DNA of 48,048 bases from an uncultured Phycisphaerae bacterium (lineage in GTDB: Bacteria > Planctomycetota > Phycisphaerae > UBA1845 > Fen-1342). The position numbers and the translations under genes are program-made. Under the pieces are notes generated by a model, which worked only from the letters and a program-made list of their open reading frames with translations, had not been told where the DNA came from and ran no database searches. The DNA lies in assembly GCA_937928595.1 (NCBI GenBank), contig CALGJV010000028.1:1-48048 (forward strand). Direction: 5' to 3'. The stretch's first letter is position 1. Every line of letters starts with the position of its first letter. Positions 1 to 7,092 of this stretch are shown in pieces.

Positions 1-1
1 G

Positions 2-133
2 CTGATGAGCGTCTACCGCACCCTCCAACTCCGCGGCCACGACCCGCTGCGGGCCATCTCCCAGGCGCTGCGAACCTACCTGCAAACCGGTCAACTCCCA
101 CCGCTACCCGCGCCAATCCCTGCAGACGGCTGA
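2..133 (+). CDS. Transposase C-terminal end, IS66-like (partial)
   Basis: Reading frame open from the window edge, ending at TGA 131-133; only the last 43 residues are present. They read LMSVYRTLQLRGHDPLR and end in TGQLPPLP, which resembles the C-terminal tail of IS66-type transposases common in planctomycetes. The family call rests on memory of that tail and not on a catalytic motif, since the DDE domain lies outside the window. The next gene begins 28 bp after the stop, so the element has either lost its right end or the end lies in this gap; I could not find a terminal inverted repeat without the other end. The window probably starts here because the assembly broke inside a repeated element. 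Confidence 0.5.
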   Translation: MMSVYRTLQLRGHDPLRAISQALRTYLQTGQLPPLPAPIPADG

Positions 134-160
134 AATCTTACAGATCGAAGGAGGACAGAG

Positions 161-736
161 ATGAAGGTATTTGGGCTCATTGCCGCCGCGCTCGCGCTGA
201 GTTCCGTGGCCCTGGCGGCGGACGCGTTCTTCAGTGGTGATCTCGATCCGGCGTCGCCGACGTTCAATCGTCCGCTGGAGAACGGGTCGGGACTGAGCGC
301 CGTCGGCACCGCGGTGCGGTACGATGTGCAGCCGTTCTGGGTGGACGTCTCGGGTACGTACGTGATGGAGCTCGGCCAGCCGCTGGCCTCGCCGACGCCG
401 TACGACCCGTTCATCCTGATCTACAGCACGGCGTTCGACCCGAACTCGCCACTGACGAACTTCGTTGCCGGCGATGATGATTACAGCGGCGTTTTCGCAC
501 TGCTGACCGATGCGAACTACCTCACGGGCAGCCTGCGACGTTCGAAGATCGAGTCGGTCACGCTGACCGCGCTGACGCAGTACTTCGCGATCTCGACGAC
601 GTTCGGCAACAACACGGGCGGCCCGTACGACGCGGCGATCGGCGGCGGCCAGGGCAACGTGTACCTCGGGTTCGTGCCCGAGCCGGCCTCGCTGCTGCTG
701 GTTGCGCTCGGCGGCCTCGCGCTGCGACGCCGCTAG
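161..736 (+). CDS. PEP-CTERM sorting-domain secreted protein
   Basis: 191-residue exported protein. Residues 1-19 form a signal peptide ending ALA-ADA, and the tail has the full PEP-CTERM layout: VPEPASLLLVALGG followed by ALRRR, that is a PEP motif, a hydrophobic stretch and a basic end. Proteins with this tail are, from family knowledge, processed and surface-anchored or released by an exosortase/archaeosortase-type enzyme, none of which is in the window. The body (about residues 20-170) has the low-complexity beta-rich look of planctomycete surface proteins and no domain I recognise. The start is set by a good Shine-Dalgarno (GGAGGA) 7-8 bases before ATG. A very strong hairpin follows the stop, so it is transcribed alone. 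The role of the body is unknown. Confidence 0.85.
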   Translation: MKVFGLIAAALALSSVALAADAFFSGDLDPASPTFNRPLENGSGLSAVGTAVRYDVQPFWVDVSGTYVMELGQPLASPTPYDPFILIYSTAFDPNSPLTNFVAGDDDYSGVFALLTDANYLTGSLRRSKIESVTLTALTQYFAISTTFGNNTGGPYDAAIGGGQGNVYLGFVPEPASLLLVALGGLALRRR

Positions 737-773
737 TCGGCCTCTGCGGGGACGTCACCCGCAAACCTCTCAC

Positions 774-816
774 CCGGGCCGGGCGTGCCAAGGCACGCCC
801 GGCCCGGACGCGTTTT
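774..816 (+). terminator. Rho-independent terminator after the PEP-CTERM gene
   Basis: Perfect 16-bp inverted repeat, 774-789 against 792-807, separated by only AA, followed within 6 bases by TTTT (813-816). It lies 38 bp after the PEP-CTERM stop and upstream of the next promoter. Confidence 0.85.
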
Positions 817-841
817 CCATCCGGCCGGTGCCCGCCCGGCT

Positions 842-871
842 TTGCCGCCCCGCCCCTTCGCCCGGTATACT
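842..871 (+). promoter_or_regulatory. Sigma-70-type promoter for the citD-citE fusion gene
   Basis: TTGCCG at 842-847 and TATACT at 866-871, 18 bases apart, about 70 bp before the likely ATG. It matches the TTGC-type -35 and TAnnnT -10 pairs seen upstream of five other genes in this window. Confidence 0.5.
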
Positions 872-942
872 CACCATCCGCATTCAGATAACGATTCCGC
901 CACGACGCCGTGGCACGACCACCGATCCTGGACGAAGATCCA

Positions 943-2199
943 ATGAGCACGCCCGTCACCCCGGCCGCCGCCGAAGCCGGCCGCCGCGGCCCCGACGTCC
1001 GCTCCGACTGCTGGGTTCGCATCACCCCCACCGCGCAGGGCGGGATCGAGCTGGCGGTGAAAACCAAGGTCGAAGTGATGTACGGCGAGGCCGTGCGGGA
1101 CCTGATGCGGCGCGCGGTGGCCGCGCTCGGCATCGCGCACGCCCGGGTCGAGTGCGAGGACGCCGGCGCTCTGCCCTTTGTGCAGCTCGCGCGGCTCGAA
1201 GCGGCCGCGCGGCGGCTGCGCGGGCCGGCGGGTGAAGCGGTCGCGGCGGTGCCGGAGCAGTTGCCGGAGTTCATTGCGGCCGCCCGCGGGCCGACCGAGC
1301 GCGAGCGTTTCCGGCGCTCGCGGCTGTACCTCCCGGGCAACGAGCCGAAGTTCATGCTCAACGCCGGGCTGCACGGTCCGGACGGCGTGATCCTGGACCT
1401 CGAGGACAGCGTGGCCCCCTCCGCGAAGGACGAGGCCCGGCTGCTGGTGCGCAACGCGTTGCGCAGCATCGACTTCGGCGGGTCGGAGCGCATGGTGCGC
1501 ATCAACCAGGGCGAGCGCGGCCTGGTAGACCTCGACTACATCGTGCCCCAGAACGTGCACGTCGTGCTCATTCCCAAGGTGGAGGATCCGGAGCAGGTGC
1601 GGGCCGTTGACCGTCGGATCGACGCGATCCTGGCGCGCAGCGGACAGAAGCACCGACCGCTGCTCATGCCGATCATCGAGAGTGCGCTGGGGGCGATCCA
1701 GGCCTATCCGATCGCGACGGCCTCGCCCCACATTGTCGCGCTGACGATCGGGCTGGAGGACTACACCGCCGACCTCGGGACGCAGCGCACCGCCGAAGGG
1801 CGCGAGAGCTTCTGGGCGCGCTGCCAGGTGGTGAACGCGGCGCGCGCGGCCGGCGTGCAGCCGATCGACACCGTGTTTTCCGATATCGCCGACGAGGCCG
1901 GGCTGCGGGCCAGCGTGGCCGAGGCCAAGAGCCTGGGCTTCGAGGGCAAGGGCTGCATCCACCCGCGGCAGATTCGCCCGATTCACGAGGCCTTCGCCCC
2001 GGCGCCGGCCGAGCTGGAGAAGGCCCGGAAGATCGTGGCGGCCTTCCGCGACGCCGAAGCCCGCGGTCTGGGCGTGGTGGCCCTCGGCAGCAAGATGATC
2101 GACCCCCCGGTCGTCAAACGCGCCCTGCGGGTCGTGCAGCTCGCGGAAGCGCTGGGGGCGGAGAGCGGCCCCGCCGCGGCGCCGGCGGCCGGCGGCTGA
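943..2199 (+). CDS. Fused CitD-like carrier and CitE-like lyase (HpcH/HpaI aldolase family)
   Basis: 418-residue protein with two domains. Residues about 18-92 align with citrate lyase gamma chain CitD (SDCWVRI, GGIEL, DAGAL, ARLEAA); residues about 122-400 are CitE/HpcH-type: RLYLPGNEPKFM, ILDLEDSVAP, VRIN, IESALGAI, and GKGCIHPRQI. CitE lyases split citryl-, malyl- or citramalyl-type CoA/carrier thioesters with Mg2+, and the acidic metal ligands (E in IESA, D in DLED) are present. In CitD the prosthetic group sits on the first serine of a Ser-Ser-Asp motif; here the aligned residues are R20-S21-D22, so the first serine is replaced. No citF, citC, citG or citX is in the window, so a complete citrate lyase is not supported. 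A GTG at 910 would add 11 residues. It neighbours isocitrate dehydrogenase and aconitase, which suggests a tricarboxylate or C4-C5 acid role. Confidence 0.8.
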   Translation: MSTPVTPAAAEAGRRGPDVRSDCWVRITPTAQGGIELAVKTKVEVMYGEAVRDLMRRAVAALGIAHARVECEDAGALPFVQLARLEAAARRLRGPAGEAVAAVPEQLPEFIAAARGPTERERFRRSRLYLPGNEPKFMLNAGLHGPDGVILDLEDSVAPSAKDEARLLVRNALRSIDFGGSERMVRINQGERGLVDLDYIVPQNVHVVLIPKVEDPEQVRAVDRRIDAILARSGQKHRPLLMPIIESALGAIQAYPIATASPHIVALTIGLEDYTADLGTQRTAEGRESFWARCQVVNAARAAGVQPIDTVFSDIADEAGLRASVAEAKSLGFEGKGCIHPRQIRPIHEAFAPAPAELEKARKIVAAFRDAEARGLGVVALGSKMIDPPVVKRALRVVQLAEALGAESGPAAAPAAGG

Positions 2200-2206
2200 C
2201 GCGGCC

Positions 2207-2569
2207 TCAGGCCTTCGGCTTGTAGTACCGGCCGCGGAATTCCGCGACGGGGTACTTGGCGGCGTTCTTGGCGAGCTTGGCGTCGAGCGCCGCGGCCAGG
2301 TCGATCTCGGCGACGTTGGCCAGCGCGAGCACGTAGCAGAGGATGTCGGCGACTTCGTCGACGATCTCGGCCCGCCGGGGGGCGTCCGCGAGCACCGCGG
2401 CGAGCTCGTCGCTGCGGGTCCACTGGAAATGCTCCATCAGCTCGGCCGCCTCGATCGCGATCGACATCGAGAGGTTCTTCGGGTCGTGATAGGGCTGCCA
2501 CTGGCGCTCGGCCACGAACGCGGCCACGCGGGCCCGCAAGTCGGCGACGGTGGTCTGGGCGTCGGACAT
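2207..2569 (-). CDS. MazG-like nucleoside triphosphate pyrophosphohydrolase
   Basis: 120 residues, the usual size of the single-domain MazG-like/RS21-C6 group that hydrolyses (d)NTPs, often dCTP or modified nucleotides, to the monophosphate and pyrophosphate. The all-alpha metal-binding signature is complete: E40-x-x-E43 in IEAAELMEHFQW and E72-x-x-D75 in EIVDEVADILCY. PYHDPKNLS near residue 27 is also typical of the group. The gene follows folE on the same strand with a 42-bp gap, so they probably share a transcript; both act on nucleotides, but the substrate cannot be read from the sequence. The stop is 7 bp from the convergent end of the citD-citE fusion gene, with little room for separate terminators. 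Confidence 0.9.
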   Translation of the reverse strand: MSDAQTTVADLRARVAAFVAERQWQPYHDPKNLSMSIAIEAAELMEHFQWTRSDELAAVLADAPRRAEIVDEVADILCYVLALANVAEIDLAAALDAKLAKNAAKYPVAEFRGRYYKPKA

Positions 2570-2611
2570 CGGGAGTCTCCAGCGCGGCGCACCGGCCGCG
2601 GGCGCGGCGGT

Positions 2612-3196
2612 CTAGCCGTGCTTGTTGTGCAGCAGGGCGAGGACCTCGGAGCGGGTGGCCTGGTTCGTGTGCATGATGCCGCGCAGCGCGGAGGTGACCA
2701 TCACGCTGCCCGACTTCTTCACGCCGCGGCAGGTCATGCAGGTGTGGACGGCCTCGAGCACGACGGCGCAGCCTTTGACGTTCAGCTTCTGCGCGAGGAC
2801 GTCGGCGATCTGCGAGGTCAGACGTTCCTGCACCTGCGGCCGCAGGGCGAAGACGTCGACCAGGCGGGCGAGCTTGGACAGGCCGAGGACCTTGCCGCCG
2901 GGGATGTAGGCGATGTGGGCCTTGCCTTCGAAGGGCATGAGGTGGTGCTCGCACATGCTGTTGAAGGCGATGTCGCGGAGCACGACCATTTCGTGGTGGT
3001 CCTCGTCGAACAGGGCGCGCAGGTGGCGCTCGGGGTCCTCGTGCAGTCCGGAGAACAGCTCGGCGTACATGCGGGCGACGCGGGCGGGGGTTTCGCGCAG
3101 GCCCTCGCGGTCGGGGTTTTCGCCGATCGCGACCAGAATTTCGCGGACGGCCCGCTCGATGCGGGGTTTGTCGACGGATGGCGCGGGGGAAGGCAT
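2612..3196 (-). CDS. folE: GTP cyclohydrolase I, type IA
   Basis: 194 residues. Converts GTP to 7,8-dihydroneopterin triphosphate, the first step of tetrahydrofolate (and of some queuosine/biopterin) synthesis, in the cytoplasm as a homodecamer. Family hallmarks are all present: [19 protein letters not shown] near residue 26, the zinc/active-site block MCEHHLMPF with C82 and H85, [15 protein letters not shown] and HTCMTCRG with zinc ligand C153. The open frame continues upstream to 3394, but that stretch is Arg/Ala/Pro-rich and not family-like; ATG at 3196 is preceded by GGAG 11 bases upstream. It is first in a two-gene unit with the MazG-like gene and divergent from the dehydrogenase gene, with which it shares a 209-bp control region holding a possible minus-strand -10 (TATCAT, 3242-3247). 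Confidence 0.96.
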   Translation of the reverse strand: MPSPAPSVDKPRIERAVREILVAIGENPDREGLRETPARVARMYAELFSGLHEDPERHLRALFDEDHHEMVVLRDIAFNSMCEHHLMPFEGKAHIAYIPGGKVLGLSKLARLVDVFALRPQVQERLTSQIADVLAQKLNVKGCAVVLEAVHTCMTCRGVKKSGSVMVTSALRGIMHTNQATRSEVLALLHNKHG

Positions 3197-3405
3197 CGGG
3201 GCTCTCGCTCCAGTGCTGTGGCGGTGCGCGTTTGCGGCGCGATGATACCGCGCGGCGCTGCCGAGGGGCGAGGGGGGCGGCGCGCTGGACGGCGCGGGGG
3301 CCGTCGGCGTAAACTGGAGCTTCGCATCCCGTACGCGGGGCCGGGCGGCGGCGCCGCGCCCCGCGGCGGGAAGGCTGGCACCTCGCCTCTGCATAGGAGA
3401 CTCAC

Positions 3406-4590
3406 GTGGCCCGGCGTACCATCGTCACGATGCCCGGCGACGGCATCGGCAAGGTCGTGCTGCCCGAGGCGATCCGTGTCCTGCAGGCTGTCGGTTTCGA
3501 CGCCGACTACGTCCACGGCGACATCGGGTGGGATTTCTGGATCCACGAGGGCAACGCCCTGCCGCAGCGCACGATCGACCTGCTCACGCAGCACAAGATC
3601 GGCCTGTTCGGGGCGATCACCTCGAAGAGCAAGGACAAGGCGGATGCGGAGCTGTCGCCCGCGCTGCGGGGCAAGGGCTACAGCTACTTCAGCCCGATCG
3701 TCACGATGCGGCAGCACTTCAACCTCGACGTATGCGTCCGGCCGTGCCTCTCGTTCCCGGGCAACCCGTTGAACTTCATCCGGCGCAAGCCGGACGGCGG
3801 CTTCGAGGAGCCGAAGGTCAACGCGGTCGTGTTCCGCCAGAACACGGAAGGGCTGTACGCGGGCGTCGAGTGGACCAACCCGCCGGAGCACGTGCGAAAG
3901 GCGTTCGAGAGCCACAAGAAGTGGGGGGCGTTCAAAAGCGTGCCGCCGGAGGAGCTGGCCGTGTCGCTGCGGATCATTACGCGGTCGGCCAGCCGGCGGA
4001 TCTGCCACGCGGCGTTCGAGTACGCCCGCAGGTTCGGCTACAAGTCGGTCACGATCTGCGAGAAACCGAACGTGCTGCGCGAGACTAGCGGGATGTTCAC
4101 CGAGGAGGCCAAGCGCGTGGCGCGCGACTTCCCCGGCATCGCGCTGTGGGAAACGAACATCGACGCGCAGATGATGTGGCTGACGAAGAACCCCGAGGAC
4201 TACGGCGTCATCGTGTGCAGCAACATGTTCGGCGACATCGTGTCGGACGCGTTCGCCGGACTGGTGGGCGGGCTGGGCTTCGCCTGCAGCGCGAACCTCG
4301 GCGAGGAGGTCGCGGTGTTCGAGCCCACCCACGGCAGCGCGCCCAAGTACGAGAAGCTCAGCCCGTCGATCGTCAATCCGATCGCGATGATCCTGAGCGC
4401 GTGCCTGATGCTCGACCACCTGGGCGAGACGGCCCGGTCCGAGCGCATCAAGCGGGCGATCGCGGCCGTGGTGGCCGAGGGTCGCGTGCGGACATACGAC
4501 ATGCTGCGCCTGGCCGGCGGCCCGGACGTGCTGCGGCAGGGCGCCGCCAGCACGACGCAGATGACGGACGCGATCATCGCGAAACTGTAG
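3406..4590 (+). CDS. Isocitrate/isopropylmalate dehydrogenase family, probable isocitrate dehydrogenase
   Basis: 394-residue beta-decarboxylating dehydrogenase that oxidises a (2R,3S)-2-hydroxy tri- or dicarboxylate with NAD(P)+ and Mg2+. Visible motifs: [10 protein letters not shown] at the N-terminus, [13 protein letters not shown] with the two substrate arginines, [13 protein letters not shown] with the conserved Asn-Thr-Glu-Gly and Tyr, the metal/nucleotide block [20 protein letters not shown] (catalytic Asps) and [11 protein letters not shown]. Isocitrate is favoured over isopropylmalate because an aconitase-type hydratase lies 660 bp downstream and no leuA or leuB partner is present, but the substrate loop does not match classical E. 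coli Icd, so homoisocitrate or isopropylmalate cannot be excluded. Start is GTG with AGGAG 8 bases upstream. The HD gene follows on the same strand 46 bp later. Confidence 0.85.
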   Translation: MARRTIVTMPGDGIGKVVLPEAIRVLQAVGFDADYVHGDIGWDFWIHEGNALPQRTIDLLTQHKIGLFGAITSKSKDKADAELSPALRGKGYSYFSPIVTMRQHFNLDVCVRPCLSFPGNPLNFIRRKPDGGFEEPKVNAVVFRQNTEGLYAGVEWTNPPEHVRKAFESHKKWGAFKSVPPEELAVSLRIITRSASRRICHAAFEYARRFGYKSVTICEKPNVLRETSGMFTEEAKRVARDFPGIALWETNIDAQMMWLTKNPEDYGVIVCSNMFGDIVSDAFAGLVGGLGFACSANLGEEVAVFEPTHGSAPKYEKLSPSIVNPIAMILSACLMLDHLGETARSERIKRAIAAVVAEGRVRTYDMLRLAGGPDVLRQGAASTTQMTDAIIAKL

Positions 4591-4636
4591 CGGTGGTCGG
4601 GCCGACGGGCCCGCCCCGCGTCTTCCGGGAGAAGCC

Positions 4637-5218
4637 ATGATCAGCGACCAGGACATCCGCGGCCTGTTCGGCTCCGTGCTGGAGCGGATCGGCGCCGCCC
4701 CGCTGCGCGAGCAGGTCGTGAAGGCCTGGGTTCTCGGCTGCGAGCGCGGCGGCTGGACGACGGTGGACCAGCTCCGCAACATGCCCTTCACCCTGCTGAC
4801 GAAGACGCACGGCATCGGCTTCGTGCAGCACACGCTGGCCGTGACGGAGGGGGCGTACGGCCTGGCGAAGGCGCAGGAGGCGGCGTACGGCGGGAAGCTG
4901 CCGTACCCGGTGAACTACGACCGGCTGCTGGCCGGCGGGCTGCTGCACGACGTCGGCAAACTGCTGGAGACCGAGCCGGACGGCGCGGGCGGCTACCGCA
5001 AGAGCCGGCGCGGGGCGTGCCTGCGGCACCCGATCTCGGGTACGGCGCTGGCGGTCGAGGCCGGCATCCGCGACGAGACGGTGCTGAACACGATCGCCTG
5101 TCATGCGAAAGAGGGCGAGGGCGCCCCCAAGTGCCTCGAGACCGTGCTGATTCATCAGGCCGATTTCGCCACGTTCGATCCGCTGGTGCTCCTGGAGAGG
5201 GGCCAGCTCATCACGTAG
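4637..5218 (+). CDS. HD/HDIG domain metal-dependent phosphohydrolase
   Basis: 193 residues, cytoplasmic. The HD superfamily ligands are in order: a histidine in GFVQHTLAV, the HD pair in GGLLHDVGK, a later histidine in CLRHPISG or in ACHAKEG, and an Asp in HQADFAT. HD proteins of this kind hydrolyse phosphoester bonds in nucleotides or small signalling molecules; the substrate is not deducible here. SD GGGAGAAG precedes ATG by a few bases. It sits between isocitrate dehydrogenase (46 bp before) and aconitase (32 bp after) in one apparent operon, an unusual place for an HD hydrolase and the only hint to its role. It has no sensor or GYP motif. Confidence 0.85.
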   Translation: MISDQDIRGLFGSVLERIGAAPLREQVVKAWVLGCERGGWTTVDQLRNMPFTLLTKTHGIGFVQHTLAVTEGAYGLAKAQEAAYGGKLPYPVNYDRLLAGGLLHDVGKLLETEPDGAGGYRKSRRGACLRHPISGTALAVEAGIRDETVLNTIACHAKEGEGAPKCLETVLIHQADFATFDPLVLLERGQLIT

Positions 5219-5250
5219 CGTCCGCCGCGGACCGGACGGAGGAGGCCGCC

Positions 5251-7056
5251 ATGCCCCAGACGCTCATCGAGAAGATCATCGCCGCCCATGCGGGTTGCGA
5301 CGTGCGGCCCGGTGACATGGTGGACATCGCCATCGACGCCCGCATCGCCCGCGACTTCGGCGGCGCGAACGTCGTCAAGAACCTGGTCGACAACGGCCTC
5401 GGCGTCGCCGACCCGGCGCGCACGTTCTTCACGTTCGATTGCAACCCCGGCGGCTCGGACCAGAGCTACGCGGCCAACCAGCAGAAATGCCGCCAGTTCG
5501 CGCGCCAGCACGGCATCCGCGTGTTCGACATCGACAGCGGCGTCGGCACGCACGTCGCGATCGACGAGGGCCTCGTCGGCCCCGGCGGCACGCTGGTCTC
5601 GACCGACTCGCACGCCAACATCCTCGGCGCGATCGGCGCGTTCGGGCAGGGTATGGGCGACCAGGACATCGCCCACGCCTTCGCCTACGGCACCACCTGG
5701 TTCGTCGTGCCGCCGACCGTCAAAGTGACGCTCCGGGGCCTGCCGGACGCCACGGCCACGCCCAAGGACGTGACGCTCGCGCTCAATCGGCACTTCGGCG
5801 CCAACGGCCTGCTGGGATACGCGGCCGAGCTGTACGGCCCGTACGTCGACCGGCTCGATCTCGCCGGCCGCGTCACGCTCGCGTCGATGGGTACGGAGAT
5901 GGGCGCGATCATCCTGCTGTTCCCGCCCAACGCGGCCGTGCTTGACTACTGCCGGAAGGCCGGGGCGCCAGACGTGCGGCCGGTGCTGGCCGACGCCGAC
6001 GCCCGCTACGAGCGCGAGGAGATCATCGACATCACGGGCCTGACGCCCCTGATCTCCCGGCCGGGTCACCCCGAGGACGTCGTGCCCGTGTCCGAGGTGC
6101 GCGGCACGAAAGTCGACTCGGTGTTCATCGGCTCGTGCACGAACGGCCGGTACGAGGACCTGGTGGCGGCCGCGCGCGTGCTGGCGGGACGGAAGGTCGC
6201 GCCGGGCGTCGTGCTCAAGATCGTGCCGTCCACCGACCGGGTCTGGCGGCGGTTGCTCGACGAGGGCGTGCTCAAGACGTTCAAGGACGCCGGAGCGCTG
6301 GTCGGCAACGCCGGCTGCGGCGGCTGCGCGGCCGGGCAGATCGGCCAGAACGGCCCGGGCGAGGTCACGGTGAGCACGGGCAACCGCAACTTCGAGGGCA
6401 AGCAGGGCAAGGGCAAAATGTACCTGGCCTCGCCCGAGACGGCGGCGGCCACCGCGGTGGCCGGCGTGATCACGACCGTCGACGCGATTCCAGCCGAGCC
6501 GGCCGTGTTCAGGCCCGGCCCGCCCGTGGCGGCGCCCGCGGCCGCCCGCACCGGAGCCGCCGCCGACGGCAAGCCGACGAAGGTCCGCGGCCGCGTGTGG
6601 GTGATCGCGAAGGACAACATCGACACCGACATGATCTTCCACAACCGCTACCTGACGATCACCGACATCAGGGCGATGGGGCCGTACACGTTCGACAACC
6701 TGAAGGGCTGGGAGGACTTTGCGAAGAAGGCGCGGCCCGGCGACATCGTGGTGACGGGCAAGAACTTCGGCTGCGGCAGTTCGCGGCAGCAGGCGGTGGA
6801 CTGCTTCCTTTCACTGGGCATTGCGGCCGTCGTGGCCGAATCGTTCGGCGCGATCTACGAGCGGAACGCGATCAACGCGGGCCTGGCGATTCTGCGCGCT
6901 CCGGCCGTGGGGCGGCTGCGCGACGGTGAGGAGGTCGAGATCGACTTCACGACGGGGATCATCCGCCGCGGGGAGGGCGGTGAAATCCGCGGGCGGCCGT
7001 TTAGCGACGCCCAGCTCAAGATCTACCAGCGGGGCGGACTGCTCGTGAGGTCCTGA
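5251..7056 (+). CDS. Aconitase / 3-isopropylmalate dehydratase family, fused large and small subunits
   Basis: 601 residues. Residues about 1-420 are the LeuC-type iron-sulfur dehydratase domain with the three cluster cysteines C296 (GSCTNGR), C356 and C359 (GCGGC); residues about 443-601 are the LeuD-type swivelling domain with DNIDTDMIF and GKNFGCGSSRQQA. It should interconvert tertiary and secondary hydroxy acids such as citrate/isocitrate through a [4Fe-4S] cluster. The specificity loop, YLRT in isopropylmalate isomerases and YLRM in homoaconitases, reads Y467-L-T-I here, so neither is supported; with isocitrate dehydrogenase upstream, aconitase is the best guess. The frame is open upstream to 5017 but ATG 5251 has a strong GGAGGAGG ribosome site. 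Fusion of the two subunits in one chain and the operon with IDH and an HD protein are notable. Confidence 0.88.
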   Translation: MPQTLIEKIIAAHAGCDVRPGDMVDIAIDARIARDFGGANVVKNLVDNGLGVADPARTFFTFDCNPGGSDQSYAANQQKCRQFARQHGIRVFDIDSGVGTHVAIDEGLVGPGGTLVSTDSHANILGAIGAFGQGMGDQDIAHAFAYGTTWFVVPPTVKVTLRGLPDATATPKDVTLALNRHFGANGLLGYAAELYGPYVDRLDLAGRVTLASMGTEMGAIILLFPPNAAVLDYCRKAGAPDVRPVLADADARYEREEIIDITGLTPLISRPGHPEDVVPVSEVRGTKVDSVFIGSCTNGRYEDLVAAARVLAGRKVAPGVVLKIVPSTDRVWRRLLDEGVLKTFKDAGALVGNAGCGGCAAGQIGQNGPGEVTVSTGNRNFEGKQGKGKMYLASPETAAATAVAGVITTVDAIPAEPAVFRPGPPVAAPAAARTGAAADGKPTKVRGRVWVIAKDNIDTDMIFHNRYLTITDIRAMGPYTFDNLKGWEDFAKKARPGDIVVTGKNFGCGSSRQQAVDCFLSLGIAAVVAESFGAIYERNAINAGLAILRAPAVGRLRDGEEVEIDFTTGIIRRGEGGEIRGRPFSDAQLKIYQRGGLLVRS

Positions 7057-7057
7057 A

Positions 7058-7088
7058 CGGCACGCGCGTGGCGTCGGCCGGCGTGCCG
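7058..7088. terminator. Bidirectional hairpin between convergent genes
   Basis: Inverted repeat of 8 bp, 7058-7065 against 7081-7088, with a 15-base loop, starting right after the aconitase stop and ending 4 bp from the stop of the convergent peptidase gene. There is no U-run, so its strength as a terminator is uncertain. Confidence 0.5.
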
Positions 7089-7092
7089 CTGA

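Noticed and set aside
943-2199. Complete citrate lyase operon
   Set aside because: Only the D and E parts are present; alpha chain and the prosthetic-group genes are missing.
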